Origin: Tenericutes bacterium MO-XQ
GTDB lineage: Bacteria > Bacillota_I > Bacilli_A > Acholeplasmatales > Acholeplasmataceae
NCBI GenBank assembly: GCA_002838185.1
Contig: CP017948.1
Coordinates: forward strand, 1,364,001 to 1,428,000
DNA: 64,000 nt
Direction: 5' to 3'
Part shown: positions 37,446-44,955 of the stretch, in pieces
How positions within the stretch are numbered: the first letter of the stretch is position 1
Layout: each line of letters begins with the position of its first letter
Notes under the pieces: generated by a model
Told to the model about the DNA's origin: nothing
Database searches by the model: none
What the model saw: only the letters and a program-made list of their open reading frames with translations
Made by a program: the position numbers and the translations under genes

Positions 37446-38738
37446 TCAATTTTTAAATGGTATATCTTTATTAATGCTATACATGATCCTATTTCTTAGC
37501 CTTGTAAATTTTTTTATGCCATTAGCTGTTTTAATGATTGTTTTTATTTTATTATTAGTAGATTCTATAGGTCCATTAGAAATGCGTCTATCATCATAAA
37601 TCATAAATGAGTTTATGATTTCAGTTTCCCATTTCATCAGTGTATGTCCAAAAGTCCTCATTTGTGGATGTGCATGATTTCTAAAAGCTTCTATGAGGGT
37701 ATAGAGTTCATCACCAGCTTCGTCATAAGTTGCTGTTAAGTTGAACTCCCTATATCTTTCTTTTAACCGATATGCAGATGATAATGTTTTATCAATTGAT
37801 AGTAAATAGTTTAATATGTCTGACTTATGCCAATATCGATTGATTTTATGAATTTTGATGTATTTGTCTGTGATATCCTCATATCCCTTCAAGAAGAAAT
37901 AACTAAATTTCTTTAGCATATAATAATACATATCTTCATAAGCAGGACCACTTTTGTGTTGTTTATAAAGGTTCATCGTATCAATTCGTATCCGATCAAT
38001 GGCTGAATTTAATGTTCTAATCACGTGAAATGAATCTACAGCTATTTTTGCATTTGGAAAAGAAAGTTTAATGGCGTCTCTATAAGATTCCCACATATCT
38101 ATAATAAAGACTTCAACACCCGCTCTTTCTCCTTGTGAAATGCGAGAGAAATAATCGATTAAGTAACTTTTTCTTCTTGTTGCTAGTACATCTATGATTT
38201 TATGATCTATGAAATCATAGAGCACACAAGCATATTTGTATTTGTTCATCTTTGCTGTATAAAATTCATCAATACTAATGACTTTAGGTAGTCGTCTTCT
38301 ATGGGATTCAACACTCTCATCAAATAGATTTAAAACGGTTTGAATGGACACATTGTAGTGCTCTGCGGTTGCTGTAAACGTATGATCACCTGATTTTAAA
38401 TAATTTAGGATCTTTACTCTGGTATATAAACTTAGATTCCCATATGGTTTGGTAAATGGATTACATTCACTAAATGTTTTATGGCATATTTTACATCTAT
38501 ATCTTCTTTGATGAAATCTAATAAGACAGGGTTGATGCGTAGAAATTGAGTGTATAATCTTTTTATAAGTATATCCTAAAAAACGTAAGTCTTCAGATTG
38601 ACATATTGGACATAATTGCTGTTTTGATTTTAACTTGAGCTCAATGATAAGTCTTTCTTGTTCAAGTCTTGTTTCTAATGATTCAATATCTTTTCCTACA
38701 AGATTTAAATATAATAAATCTATGGTATAATCATGCAT
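37446..38738 (-). CDS. ISL3-family transposase, copy 1
   Basis: 430 residues. An N-terminal zinc ribbon (CPICQSED ... CKICHKTF, about residues 38-90) is followed by an HTH-like segment (FTATAEHYNVSIQTVLNLF) and a DDE catalytic domain: Asp in VISIDEFYTAK, Asp in FIIDMWESYRD, VDSFHVIRTLN, and Glu in NGPIESTNNKIKTIIK. All catalytic residues and both zinc-ligand pairs are present, so the gene looks intact. The start codon is directly preceded by the foldback arm GAGGTTTTC, which contains part of the RBS AAGGAGG. Confidence 0.92.
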   Translation of the reverse strand: MHDYTIDLLYLNLVGKDIESLETRLEQERLIIELKLKSKQQLCPICQSEDLRFLGYTYKKIIHSISTHQPCLIRFHQRRYRCKICHKTFSECNPFTKPYGNLSLYTRVKILNYLKSGDHTFTATAEHYNVSIQTVLNLFDESVESHRRRLPKVISIDEFYTAKMNKYKYACVLYDFIDHKIIDVLATRRKSYLIDYFSRISQGERAGVEVFIIDMWESYRDAIKLSFPNAKIAVDSFHVIRTLNSAIDRIRIDTMNLYKQHKSGPAYEDMYYYMLKKFSYFFLKGYEDITDKYIKIHKINRYWHKSDILNYLLSIDKTLSSAYRLKERYREFNLTATYDEAGDELYTLIEAFRNHAHPQMRTFGHTLMKWETEIINSFMIYDDRRISNGPIESTNNKIKTIIKTANGIKKFTRLRNRIMYSINKDIPFKN

Positions 38739-38793
38739 GAAAACCTCCTTCTTATAAGTTATGACAATTACTTATATTATAAAAGAGGTTTTC
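38739..38793 (-). promoter_or_regulatory. Transposase promoter and RBS-hiding foldback of copy 1
   Basis: In the minus sense GAAAACCTC (38785-38793) is complementary to GAGGTTTTC (38739-38747), which covers the RBS and abuts the ATG. The -10 TATAAT (38776-38781) lies between the arms, so the element's own transcript lacks the first arm while read-through transcripts have both. Confidence 0.75.
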
Positions 38794-38813
38794 TTTTTTA
38801 TACAAAGAAAAAA

Positions 38814-38889
38814 GGCCTTTAAAAAATCGTATGGTATACCACATAATATTTTATAGCCTATCTCTTGCCATATAATTATTTAAATATCT
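38814..38889 (-). repeat. Iterated end repeats, transposase 5' end of copy 1
   Basis: Reading inward on the minus strand: outer unit 38867-38889, second direct unit ending at 38838 (29 bases further), then an inverted unit 38814-38835. The last two meet head to head as GTGGTATACCATAC. Confidence 0.85.
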
Positions 38890-38925
38890 AAAATAAAGGG
38901 AACTTTCATCAAGTTCCCTTTTTTC
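38890..38925. terminator. Ancestral terminator stranded between two insertion sequences
   Basis: These 36 bases are all that separates copies 1 and 2. AAGGGAACTT / AAGTTCCCTT form a 10-bp stem with loop TCATC; TTTTTTC lies on one side and, in the other sense, TTTATTTT. Removing both elements joins it to the lipoprotein stop codon on the left and the corA stop on the right, as the shared terminator of two convergent genes. The gene-free stretch 38739-39079 holds only this terminator and the element ends. Confidence 0.85.
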
Positions 38926-39000
38926 AGTTATGTAAAATAGATGGTGGCTAAATAATAGCTGTCCAAATGATGGTGGCTTACCACCATGTTTTTTAAAGCG
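38926..39000 (+). repeat. Iterated end repeats, transposase 5' end of copy 2
   Basis: Outer unit ends in GGTGGC at 38948, second direct unit at 38977 (spacing 29), inverted unit 38980-39000; the latter two form the palindrome TGGTGGCTTACCACCA. Confidence 0.85.
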
Positions 39001-39018
39001 TTTTTTTGAATATAAAAA

Positions 39019-39079
39019 GAAGACCTCAATCTATGCTACAATTTTAGTAACTAGCTAATTCGTAGAAAGAGAGGTCTTC
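39019..39079 (+). promoter_or_regulatory. Transposase promoter and RBS-hiding foldback of copy 2
   Basis: GAAGACCTC (39019-39027) pairs with GAGGTCTTC (39071-39079), which abuts the ATG. The extended -10 TGCTACAAT (39034-39042) lies between the arms. Relative to copies 1 and 3 one A:T pair has become G:C through changes in both arms, keeping the pairing. Confidence 0.75.
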
Positions 39080-40375
39080 ATGAATGATGATACCATAAAA
39101 TTATTAAATCTTGAACACATTGAGCACTTAATTGAAAGTATAGAAACCGTATCTTCTCATCAAATGATTGCTCTTCACCTTCGTTTACTTAAATCACCTC
39201 AGACATGTCCAAGTTGTTCTCATATAACCGAACGATTTCACAGTTATCGAATGCGCCAAATTACACACAGTGTCCTTTTAGATAAGAAATACGCTCTTAT
39301 ATATCATGCAAGAAGATATAAATGCTTATTGTGTGGTAAAGTCTTTTACGAACATAACCCATTTTCACTTAAGTATGAATCCATTTCAACTTATACAAAA
39401 TTTTCTATATTGGAATATTTAAAAGACTATACCCACACATTTACTTCCGCTGCTCACACTTACTTTGTTTCTAAACAGACTGTCATTGATATCTTTGATC
39501 ACTTTGTCGATGCGAAGAGAAGATCTTTACCAGAAGTCATTTGTATGGATGAGTTTTATACATCTAAAGTTTCTAAATATAAGTATGCATGTGTGCTTTT
39601 TGATTTTAAATATCAAAAATTGATTGATATCTATCCGACTAGACATAAAAACTATTTGATTAAAGTATTCTCGCGTTTTCCTATATCTGAAAAAATGCGT
39701 GTTAAAGCTTTTGTTATCGATATGTGGCCTTCTTATAAAGAAGTTATAGAGCTTACATTCCCTCACGCACTTATTGCTGTTGATTCTTTTCATATCATTA
39801 GAAATTTAAACGATGCGATCAGACATATTAGAATTGAAGTTATGAATCGATATCGCTTGAATAAAAGTGCTCCTGAACATGATGATATGTATTACTACAT
39901 GCTCAAAAAATTCCACTATTTCTTTATAAAAAATTATGAAGATATACATGATGGGAAAATTCCTGTTCAAAAACTCAATACCTATTGGCATAAGTCTACT
40001 ATTCTTGATTATTTATTATCTATTGATGATACATTAAAATCTGCATATCGATTAAAAGAAAGGTATAGAGAATTTAATCTAACTGCTGACTATGATACAT
40101 GTGATGATGAACTTAATGAGCTTATTCGACTCTTTAAAAATCATGATCATCACCTTTTTAGAGATTTTGGAAAAACACTCCAAAAGTGGAAAAAAGAAAT
40201 TAAAAATTCATTTATCAAAGTGAATCATAGAAGGTTATCTAATGGTCCTATTGAGGGCGTAAATAATCGGATTAAAACTGTGATTAAATCCGCCAATGGT
40301 ATTAAAAACTTTTATAGACTTAGAAATAGAATGTTATATTCAATTAATAAAGATGTTCCGATTAAACTAAAATAA
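39080..40375 (+). CDS. ISL3-family transposase, copy 2
   Basis: 431 residues, same layout as copy 1: zinc ribbon (CPSCSHIT ... CLLCGKVF), HTH-like segment (FTSAAHTYFVSKQTVIDIF), DDE domain with Asp in VICMDEFYTSK, Asp in FVIDMWPSYKE, VDSFHIIRNLN, and Glu in NGPIEGVNNRIKTVIK. All key residues are kept. It is clearly more distant from the other two copies, matching its different end-repeat sequence, so transposase and ends seem to have diverged together. Confidence 0.92.
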   Translation: MNDDTIKLLNLEHIEHLIESIETVSSHQMIALHLRLLKSPQTCPSCSHITERFHSYRMRQITHSVLLDKKYALIYHARRYKCLLCGKVFYEHNPFSLKYESISTYTKFSILEYLKDYTHTFTSAAHTYFVSKQTVIDIFDHFVDAKRRSLPEVICMDEFYTSKVSKYKYACVLFDFKYQKLIDIYPTRHKNYLIKVFSRFPISEKMRVKAFVIDMWPSYKEVIELTFPHALIAVDSFHIIRNLNDAIRHIRIEVMNRYRLNKSAPEHDDMYYYMLKKFHYFFIKNYEDIHDGKIPVQKLNTYWHKSTILDYLLSIDDTLKSAYRLKERYREFNLTADYDTCDDELNELIRLFKNHDHHLFRDFGKTLQKWKKEIKNSFIKVNHRRLSNGPIEGVNNRIKTVIKSANGIKNFYRLRNRMLYSINKDVPIKLK

Positions 40376-40397
40376 TCATGAGTTTAGCTAGTAAAAA

Positions 40398-40430
40398 AAG
40401 CACTTGAAGGCTTAGCTTCAGGTGCTCTTA
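40398..40430 (+). terminator. Terminator inside copy 2, after the transposase gene
   Basis: AGCACTTGAAG / CTTCAGGTGCT stem with one G:U pair and loop GCTTAG, followed by CTTATTTT. Confidence 0.75.
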
Positions 40431-40438
40431 TTTTGGTT

Positions 40439-40523
40439 GCCACCATCTTTTTTACAGCGGTGTTTTGCCACCATCTTCTTGACAGGGGTCTTTCTTACTT
40501 GCCACCACCTATTTTAAAGGACC
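40439..40523 (-). repeat. Iterated end repeats, transposase 3' end of copy 2
   Basis: Three direct units reading inward on the minus strand, each ending GGTGGC, with ends at 40501, 40467 and 40439: spacings 34 and 28. Confidence 0.85.
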
Positions 40524-40540
40524 CTTTTTTCTTTGTCTAA

Positions 40541-41548
40541 TTAAAACCATTTATGTTTTTTAAATATATAAACCATCGCACCAGCAACAAGCACACACAC
40601 AGAAATAAATATGATCACTGCATGTTGATATTCTAACACACCAAAATGCACAAAATTCATACCAAAGAATCCTGTTAAAAATGATAAAGGTATAAATATA
40701 GCGGAAAATATCGTTAATGTTGACATGATCTTATTCATTCGCGTTGATTGATTGTTCATGTTAAGATCAAGCAACGTTCTCATCATATCCTTAAGATGGT
40801 TTAACTTTTGATCAAGTCTACTCATGTGGTCAATTAAATCATGATAAAACGATTTGACTTGTTTGCTCATAATTACATGTTGTTTTTTTAACAGTTCAAC
40901 CAATTGTTCATATAAAGGACTTGTCATATTTTTTAACTGAATGACTCTTTTTCTAAGTAAATAAAAGTCTTCTTCATCGATTTGTTTAGCTTCAATAATC
41001 TGCTCTTCAACAGCATTCATTTGATTATCTAAATTATCTAATATATCTAAATGTTCGTCTGTAATTAAGTCTAAAATTTGATAAAACATGAAATCTGAAC
41101 GATTTGCTTTAAGTTCCTGGTATTCTTTAATCAATATTTCTAAAGGTGCTAAAAAATTAGGCTCTTTTTCATGAAAAGTGAAAACAACTTTCTCACTTAC
41201 ATAAATACTCATATATCTTTTGCGAATTTCTTTCTCGTCTTTATGAAAAAATGAGAAACTTGCAAAGATATAGTCATCCCCATATTCTATTTTATTTCTT
41301 TGATGTACATTAAGGATATCTTCCATGATAAATGCATCGATAGAGAACATCTCTTTAATCTCTTCCATGATTTTGATATCACTAAGACCAACAACTTGTA
41401 TGTATTGCTGATCGTCTTCAAGTTTTAAATCTTCGTATTTATCAAATCTACTCTTATGATAAACAAATCTATTTATTTTTGTTTGTTGTTCAACATGTTC
41501 TCCTGTATAAACCATACTTTTCGGTTTAAAATAATCAGTGATTTTCAA
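40541..41548 (-). CDS. corA: CorA-family magnesium/cobalt transporter
   Basis: 335 residues. A large N-terminal cytoplasmic domain with a long helical region (about residues 150-270) is followed by two C-terminal membrane helices and the selectivity motif GMN in FFGMNFVHFG (about residue 290), with the positively charged tail FKKHKWF. The family forms homopentameric Mg2+ channels. The stop codon lies 17 bases from the edge of copy 2, which took the place of the terminator shared with the convergent lipoprotein gene. It is 16 bases downstream of the ABC permease gene and may be the last gene of that operon. Confidence 0.95.
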   Translation of the reverse strand: MKITDYFKPKSMVYTGEHVEQQTKINRFVYHKSRFDKYEDLKLEDDQQYIQVVGLSDIKIMEEIKEMFSIDAFIMEDILNVHQRNKIEYGDDYIFASFSFFHKDEKEIRKRYMSIYVSEKVVFTFHEKEPNFLAPLEILIKEYQELKANRSDFMFYQILDLITDEHLDILDNLDNQMNAVEEQIIEAKQIDEEDFYLLRKRVIQLKNMTSPLYEQLVELLKKQHVIMSKQVKSFYHDLIDHMSRLDQKLNHLKDMMRTLLDLNMNNQSTRMNKIMSTLTIFSAIFIPLSFLTGFFGMNFVHFGVLEYQHAVIIFISVCVLVAGAMVYIFKKHKWF

Positions 41549-41564
41549 TATACCACCCTTTTTA

Positions 41565-42296
41565 TTAGATATTGTGTTTATGCTTATAATACTTTAAAAC
41601 AAGCTCAAAAGCAACTGTAATCAATATCATAACGATCGTTATTGAAAAAACAAGATCATATCTTAAGTTAGTTTTTGCTTGATAGAGTAAGTTTCCTATA
41701 GATGTTTTCGTTTGTGTGATAAACTCTGATGTTACAAGCACTTTAAATCCCAGTCCAAATGACTGATATAACGCTAGAAAGATATGATCTCTGATAAACG
41801 GTAAGTATACATGTTTGACACTTGACTTTAAGTCATCAGTCTCTAAATGAAAGACATCTAGATAACTTTGATCAATACTTTTAATACCCTGATAGGTTGC
41901 TTGATAAAAAAGCGGAAACACCATCAAAAAGACAATGATATATGGTGCATATGTATATCCAAAGATTATATATAAAATAATTATTATAGATATAATTGGT
42001 ATGGTCTTAAGTATCGTTACATAAGGCTTAATCCAAGTTTCAATGTCTGAGAATCTCGCTGCGAAAACACCTAAAAACACACCAAAAAAACCTGAAATTG
42101 CAACACTCAAAAATAGTCTAAAAAATGATGAAGCAAAACTAATGATATTTACTTGTTGACTAAACAACTCAATCATTGCTTGTCCAACATCTGATATAGA
42201 TGGCACCAATAAAGGGTGATTAACCACCTCATATATGATAAACCAAATTAAAAAGATAAACATGATTGACGATGTTTTTATGAGTCCTTTTTTCAT
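41565..42296 (-). CDS. ABC transporter permease (nitrate/sulfonate/taurine or ThiX type)
   Basis: 243 residues, about six membrane helices, BPD_transp_1 domain with an EAA-like loop (QSYLDVFHLETDDLKSSVKHVYLPFI). The set resembles SsuC/TauC/ThiX permeases. The partner lipoprotein is encoded nine bases upstream, but no ATP-binding gene is in the operon or nearby. The substrate is unknown. It lies at the 3' end of the hydrogenase operon, which may hint at a redox or cofactor-related substrate, as an inference. Confidence 0.82.
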   Translation of the reverse strand: MKKGLIKTSSIMFIFLIWFIIYEVVNHPLLVPSISDVGQAMIELFSQQVNIISFASSFFRLFLSVAISGFFGVFLGVFAARFSDIETWIKPYVTILKTIPIISIIIILYIIFGYTYAPYIIVFLMVFPLFYQATYQGIKSIDQSYLDVFHLETDDLKSSVKHVYLPFIRDHIFLALYQSFGLGFKVLVTSEFITQTKTSIGNLLYQAKTNLRYDLVFSITIVMILITVAFELVLKYYKHKHNI

Positions 42297-42305
42297 AACA
42301 TCCTT

Positions 42306-43205
42306 CTATCTATAAAAGGTATCGTTTGGTAAGTTTTCACCAACAAAATTAGGGTTAAATCCTTTAAGTAAACCTAAGAAAAAGATGATATCTCCTTTGA
42401 TGTCTTGACTATCTTTAAACTCAATATTTGATCTGGGTATAGATTGGATGATTATCTCTTTTTCCATACTTATACCAAGTTTTTTTGCAAGATCTGCTGA
42501 TGATTCTAAATTTTCATGGAGTAAATCAATAGAACTTGCAAAATCATCTTTGATCTTTTGCACGTCTTGGTCAGTTAAAGATTGATGTACAAAAACACTA
42601 GCTTGAGGAAAATCTTCATATCCTGTTAGTGTGTAATATGCTGATTGAAGATCAAACATATCAATGCCTTCATTGTTTGATGCAATCACACTAAGTGATG
42701 GCTCACTCATCAAATGAACTTTACTTCCATCAATGACGAAATCACTTGCTACAGAACTTACACTATCTAGATACTCAACTTCAAACTCTATATCTAGTCC
42801 TTCTAGTACGTATTGCATCAAAGCATCTGGTATTTGATTTTGTCCAAAAGCGACGATATCAAGTGTTTCCATTTCATCTATGTTTGATTTACTAACTAAA
42901 TAATAACTTCCCCATGAAATTGTCGCTATAAGTTGATAATCAGGTTTAGCATCATATAATTTCGCTCCTAAATTTGTAGGTGCAACAATTACATCATAAG
43001 ATGATGAACCAAAAGCTGCAACCAGTGGATCTGCACCTTCAACAATCGTAACATCATAATTGTTGCTATCTTGCATATAAAGTTGTGCAAACTGAGGTGA
43101 TCCTGCAGGAACGATCATCGTTGTCTTTTCATTTTTGCATGATGATAATAAACAAATCATCATGGCAAAAATAATTAGCAAAACATATTTTTTACTCAAC
43201 ATCAT
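42306..43205 (-). CDS. ABC transporter substrate-binding lipoprotein (NMT1/THI5-like)
   Basis: About 299 residues from ATG 43205. Signal peptide with lipobox LSSC, then an NMT1/THI5-like periplasmic-binding fold (MIVPAGSPQFAQLYMQ, YDVIVAPTNLGAKLY, WGSYYLVSK). Such proteins bind thiamine precursors, sulfonates or other small organics. The start is chosen because it overlaps the hydA stop by 14 bases, suggesting coupled translation; the longer frame to 43247 lies wholly inside hydA. Substrate unresolved. Confidence 0.78.
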   Translation of the reverse strand: MMLSKKYVLLIIFAMMICLLSSCKNEKTTMIVPAGSPQFAQLYMQDSNNYDVTIVEGADPLVAAFGSSSYDVIVAPTNLGAKLYDAKPDYQLIATISWGSYYLVSKSNIDEMETLDIVAFGQNQIPDALMQYVLEGLDIEFEVEYLDSVSSVASDFVIDGSKVHLMSEPSLSVIASNNEGIDMFDLQSAYYTLTGYEDFPQASVFVHQSLTDQDVQKIKDDFASSIDLLHENLESSADLAKKLGISMEKEIIIQSIPRSNIEFKDSQDIKGDIIFFLGLLKGFNPNFVGENLPNDTFYR

Positions 43206-44955
43206 TATATGCTTCTCTCTTATGATATTTCGTATGGAGCAAATCATGAGCTTTCTTTGAATAAGGTTTTTCTAAAAAGTCTTCATATAGTTTTAAAACA
43301 TACTCATTTTGATGTGATTTTCTTAACTCATTTTTCTGATCAATGTCATATAAAACACTAGCTCTTAATGATCTCACATCATATCTTTCTTGATCGATTG
43401 CTTTTACAATTGGTTGTCCTCCACCATTGATACAACCACCTGTACATCCCATAAACTCCACAAAATGATATTTTGTAGGGTTTTCTTTAATGATTTCTAG
43501 GAACTCTAGTATTGCAACACCACCATGTACAACTGCAACATTTAAATCCATGTCTGCAATTTTATAAGTAGCTTCTTTTATATCAGCATTTCCTCTTACT
43601 TGTTTAAACTCAATAGGTGTAGATTTATTTTCTAAGATTTCACTGACTGTTCTAAGCGCAGCTTCCATAACACCTCCGGTTGCACCAAAGATTGTTGCTG
43701 CACCTGTATAAGATGCTAGCATACCATAAGGTTTGCTGTCTTCAAGATTTCTAAAGTCAATACCTCTTCTTCTGATCAGTCTAGCAAATTCTCTTGTTGT
43801 TAATACATAATCAACATCTTGATATCCATCTCTACCCATCTCTTTTCTTTGAGCTTCTGCTTTTTTAGCTATACATGGCATGATTGATACTGATACAATG
43901 TTTTTAGGATCAACTTCCATTTTCTCTGCATAATATGTTTTTATCAAAGCACCGGCCATTTGTTGAGGAGATTTACAAGAAGATAGGTTAGGTATAAACT
44001 CTGGATAATAAAGTTCTAGTAAATTAATCCATCCAGGTGAACAAGATGTAAACATTGGAAACTTACCACCATGTTCTAATCTATGTATCAGTTCAGTTCC
44101 CTCTTCCATGATCGTTAAATCTGCTGTGAAGTTAGTATCCATGATCTCATCAACACCTAATTTTTTTAGAGCACTAAACATCTTTCCTTCGACATTTGTA
44201 CCAATCGGGTAACCAAATTCTTCACCAAGTGCAGCTCTAACAGCAGGGGCAACTTGTACAACAATTTTTTTATTTGAATCTCTTAAATCTCTTTCCATTT
44301 GTTTAACATAGTCATATCCTTTGATTGCACCTGTAGGACATGCACCAATACATTTACCACAATAAATACATCCACTATCTGCGATATCATGAAATAATGC
44401 TGGACCAACATAAGTTTTGTTGCCACGTTCATTAAAGTGAAGTACAGACAAACCACTATATTTTTCACATGCTGAAACGCATCGTCCACATAATATACAT
44501 TTACTACTATCAATAACCATCACCTTAGATTCATCTTGATAATGATAAAAATCTAAATCACATGGTCCATATGAGTTTGTATATTCATTATCGATTGAAT
44601 ATCTTCTAAGTAAATCTAAAAATTCACAATTATTTTCTCTAGAACACTTAAAACACTCAAACTGATGTCTATGTGTAAGCAGTTCAAGATTTAAGGTAAC
44701 ATTATCATAAACTTCTTGATCATCAGTGATTACTTTCATACCTTCTGTGACAATAGTCTTACAAGAAGGTTTTAAATTTTTTTGTCCTTCAACTTTTACA
44801 GAACATATACGGCAATTTCCTTCTTCATGAACATCCTTTAAAAAGCACAAGCGAGGAATAAATATATGATTTTTCTCTGCAGCTTTTAAAATGGTATCTC
44901 CTTGATCAGCTAAGATATCTACACCGTTGATATTTATTTTTACTTTTTTATCCAT
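43192..44955 (-). CDS. hydA: NAD-dependent [FeFe] hydrogenase catalytic subunit HydA
   Basis: 587 residues. From the N-terminus: plant-type [2Fe-2S] domain (CFLKDVHEEGNCRIC), the His-Cys3 cluster (HRHQFECFKCSRENNCEF), two [4Fe-4S] motifs (CILCGRCVSACEKY, CIYCGKCIGACPTGA), then the H-cluster domain with TSCSPGWINLLE, MPCIAKKAEAQR and EFMGCTGGCINGGGQP. All cluster ligands are present. With HydB and HydC it should reduce protons to H2 using NADH and reduced ferredoxin together. Overlaps hydB by eight bases. Maturases HydEFG are not in the window. Confidence 0.96.
   Translation of the reverse strand: MDKKVKININGVDILADQGDTILKAAEKNHIFIPRLCFLKDVHEEGNCRICSVKVEGQKNLKPSCKTIVTEGMKVITDDQEVYDNVTLNLELLTHRHQFECFKCSRENNCEFLDLLRRYSIDNEYTNSYGPCDLDFYHYQDESKVMVIDSSKCILCGRCVSACEKYSGLSVLHFNERGNKTYVGPALFHDIADSGCIYCGKCIGACPTGAIKGYDYVKQMERDLRDSNKKIVVQVAPAVRAALGEEFGYPIGTNVEGKMFSALKKLGVDEIMDTNFTADLTIMEEGTELIHRLEHGGKFPMFTSCSPGWINLLELYYPEFIPNLSSCKSPQQMAGALIKTYYAEKMEVDPKNIVSVSIMPCIAKKAEAQRKEMGRDGYQDVDYVLTTREFARLIRRRGIDFRNLEDSKPYGMLASYTGAATIFGATGGVMEAALRTVSEILENKSTPIEFKQVRGNADIKEATYKIADMDLNVAVVHGGVAILEFLEIIKENPTKYHFVEFMGCTGGCINGGGQPIVKAIDQERYDVRSLRASVLYDIDQKNELRKSHQNEYVLKLYEDFLEKPYSKKAHDLLHTKYHKREAYNDVE

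Larger units (their letters stand above)
37304..38889 (-). mobile_element. ISL3-like insertion sequence, copy 1 (1,586 bp)
   Basis: Bounded by 8-bp direct repeats AAAATAAA at 37296-37303 and 38890-38897. Each end is a 23-bp unit (37304-37326 and 38867-38889, inverted to each other) ending inward in TGGC. Further internal copies of the unit lie near both ends. It contains one 430-codon transposase on the minus strand and a terminator after it. The target was the T-tract (TTTATTTT in the leftward sense) of the bidirectional terminator between the lipoprotein gene and corA. Same length to the base as copy 3. Confidence 0.88.
38926..40523 (+). mobile_element. ISL3-like insertion sequence, copy 2 (1,598 bp)
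   Basis: Bounded by 8-bp direct repeats CTTTTTTC at 38918-38925 and 40524-40531. Terminal 23-bp units are 38926-38948 and 40501-40523, ending inward in GGTGGC, a different motif version from copies 1 and 3. It encodes one transposase on the plus strand, more diverged from the other two than they are from each other. The target is the T-tract of the same terminator whose other T-tract received copy 1. Confidence 0.88.

Noticed and set aside
37296-38925. End repeats of the insertion sequences as a CRISPR array
   Set aside because: Only three units per end, in both orientations, with unequal and non-unique-spacer geometry, always next to a transposase gene and no cas genes.
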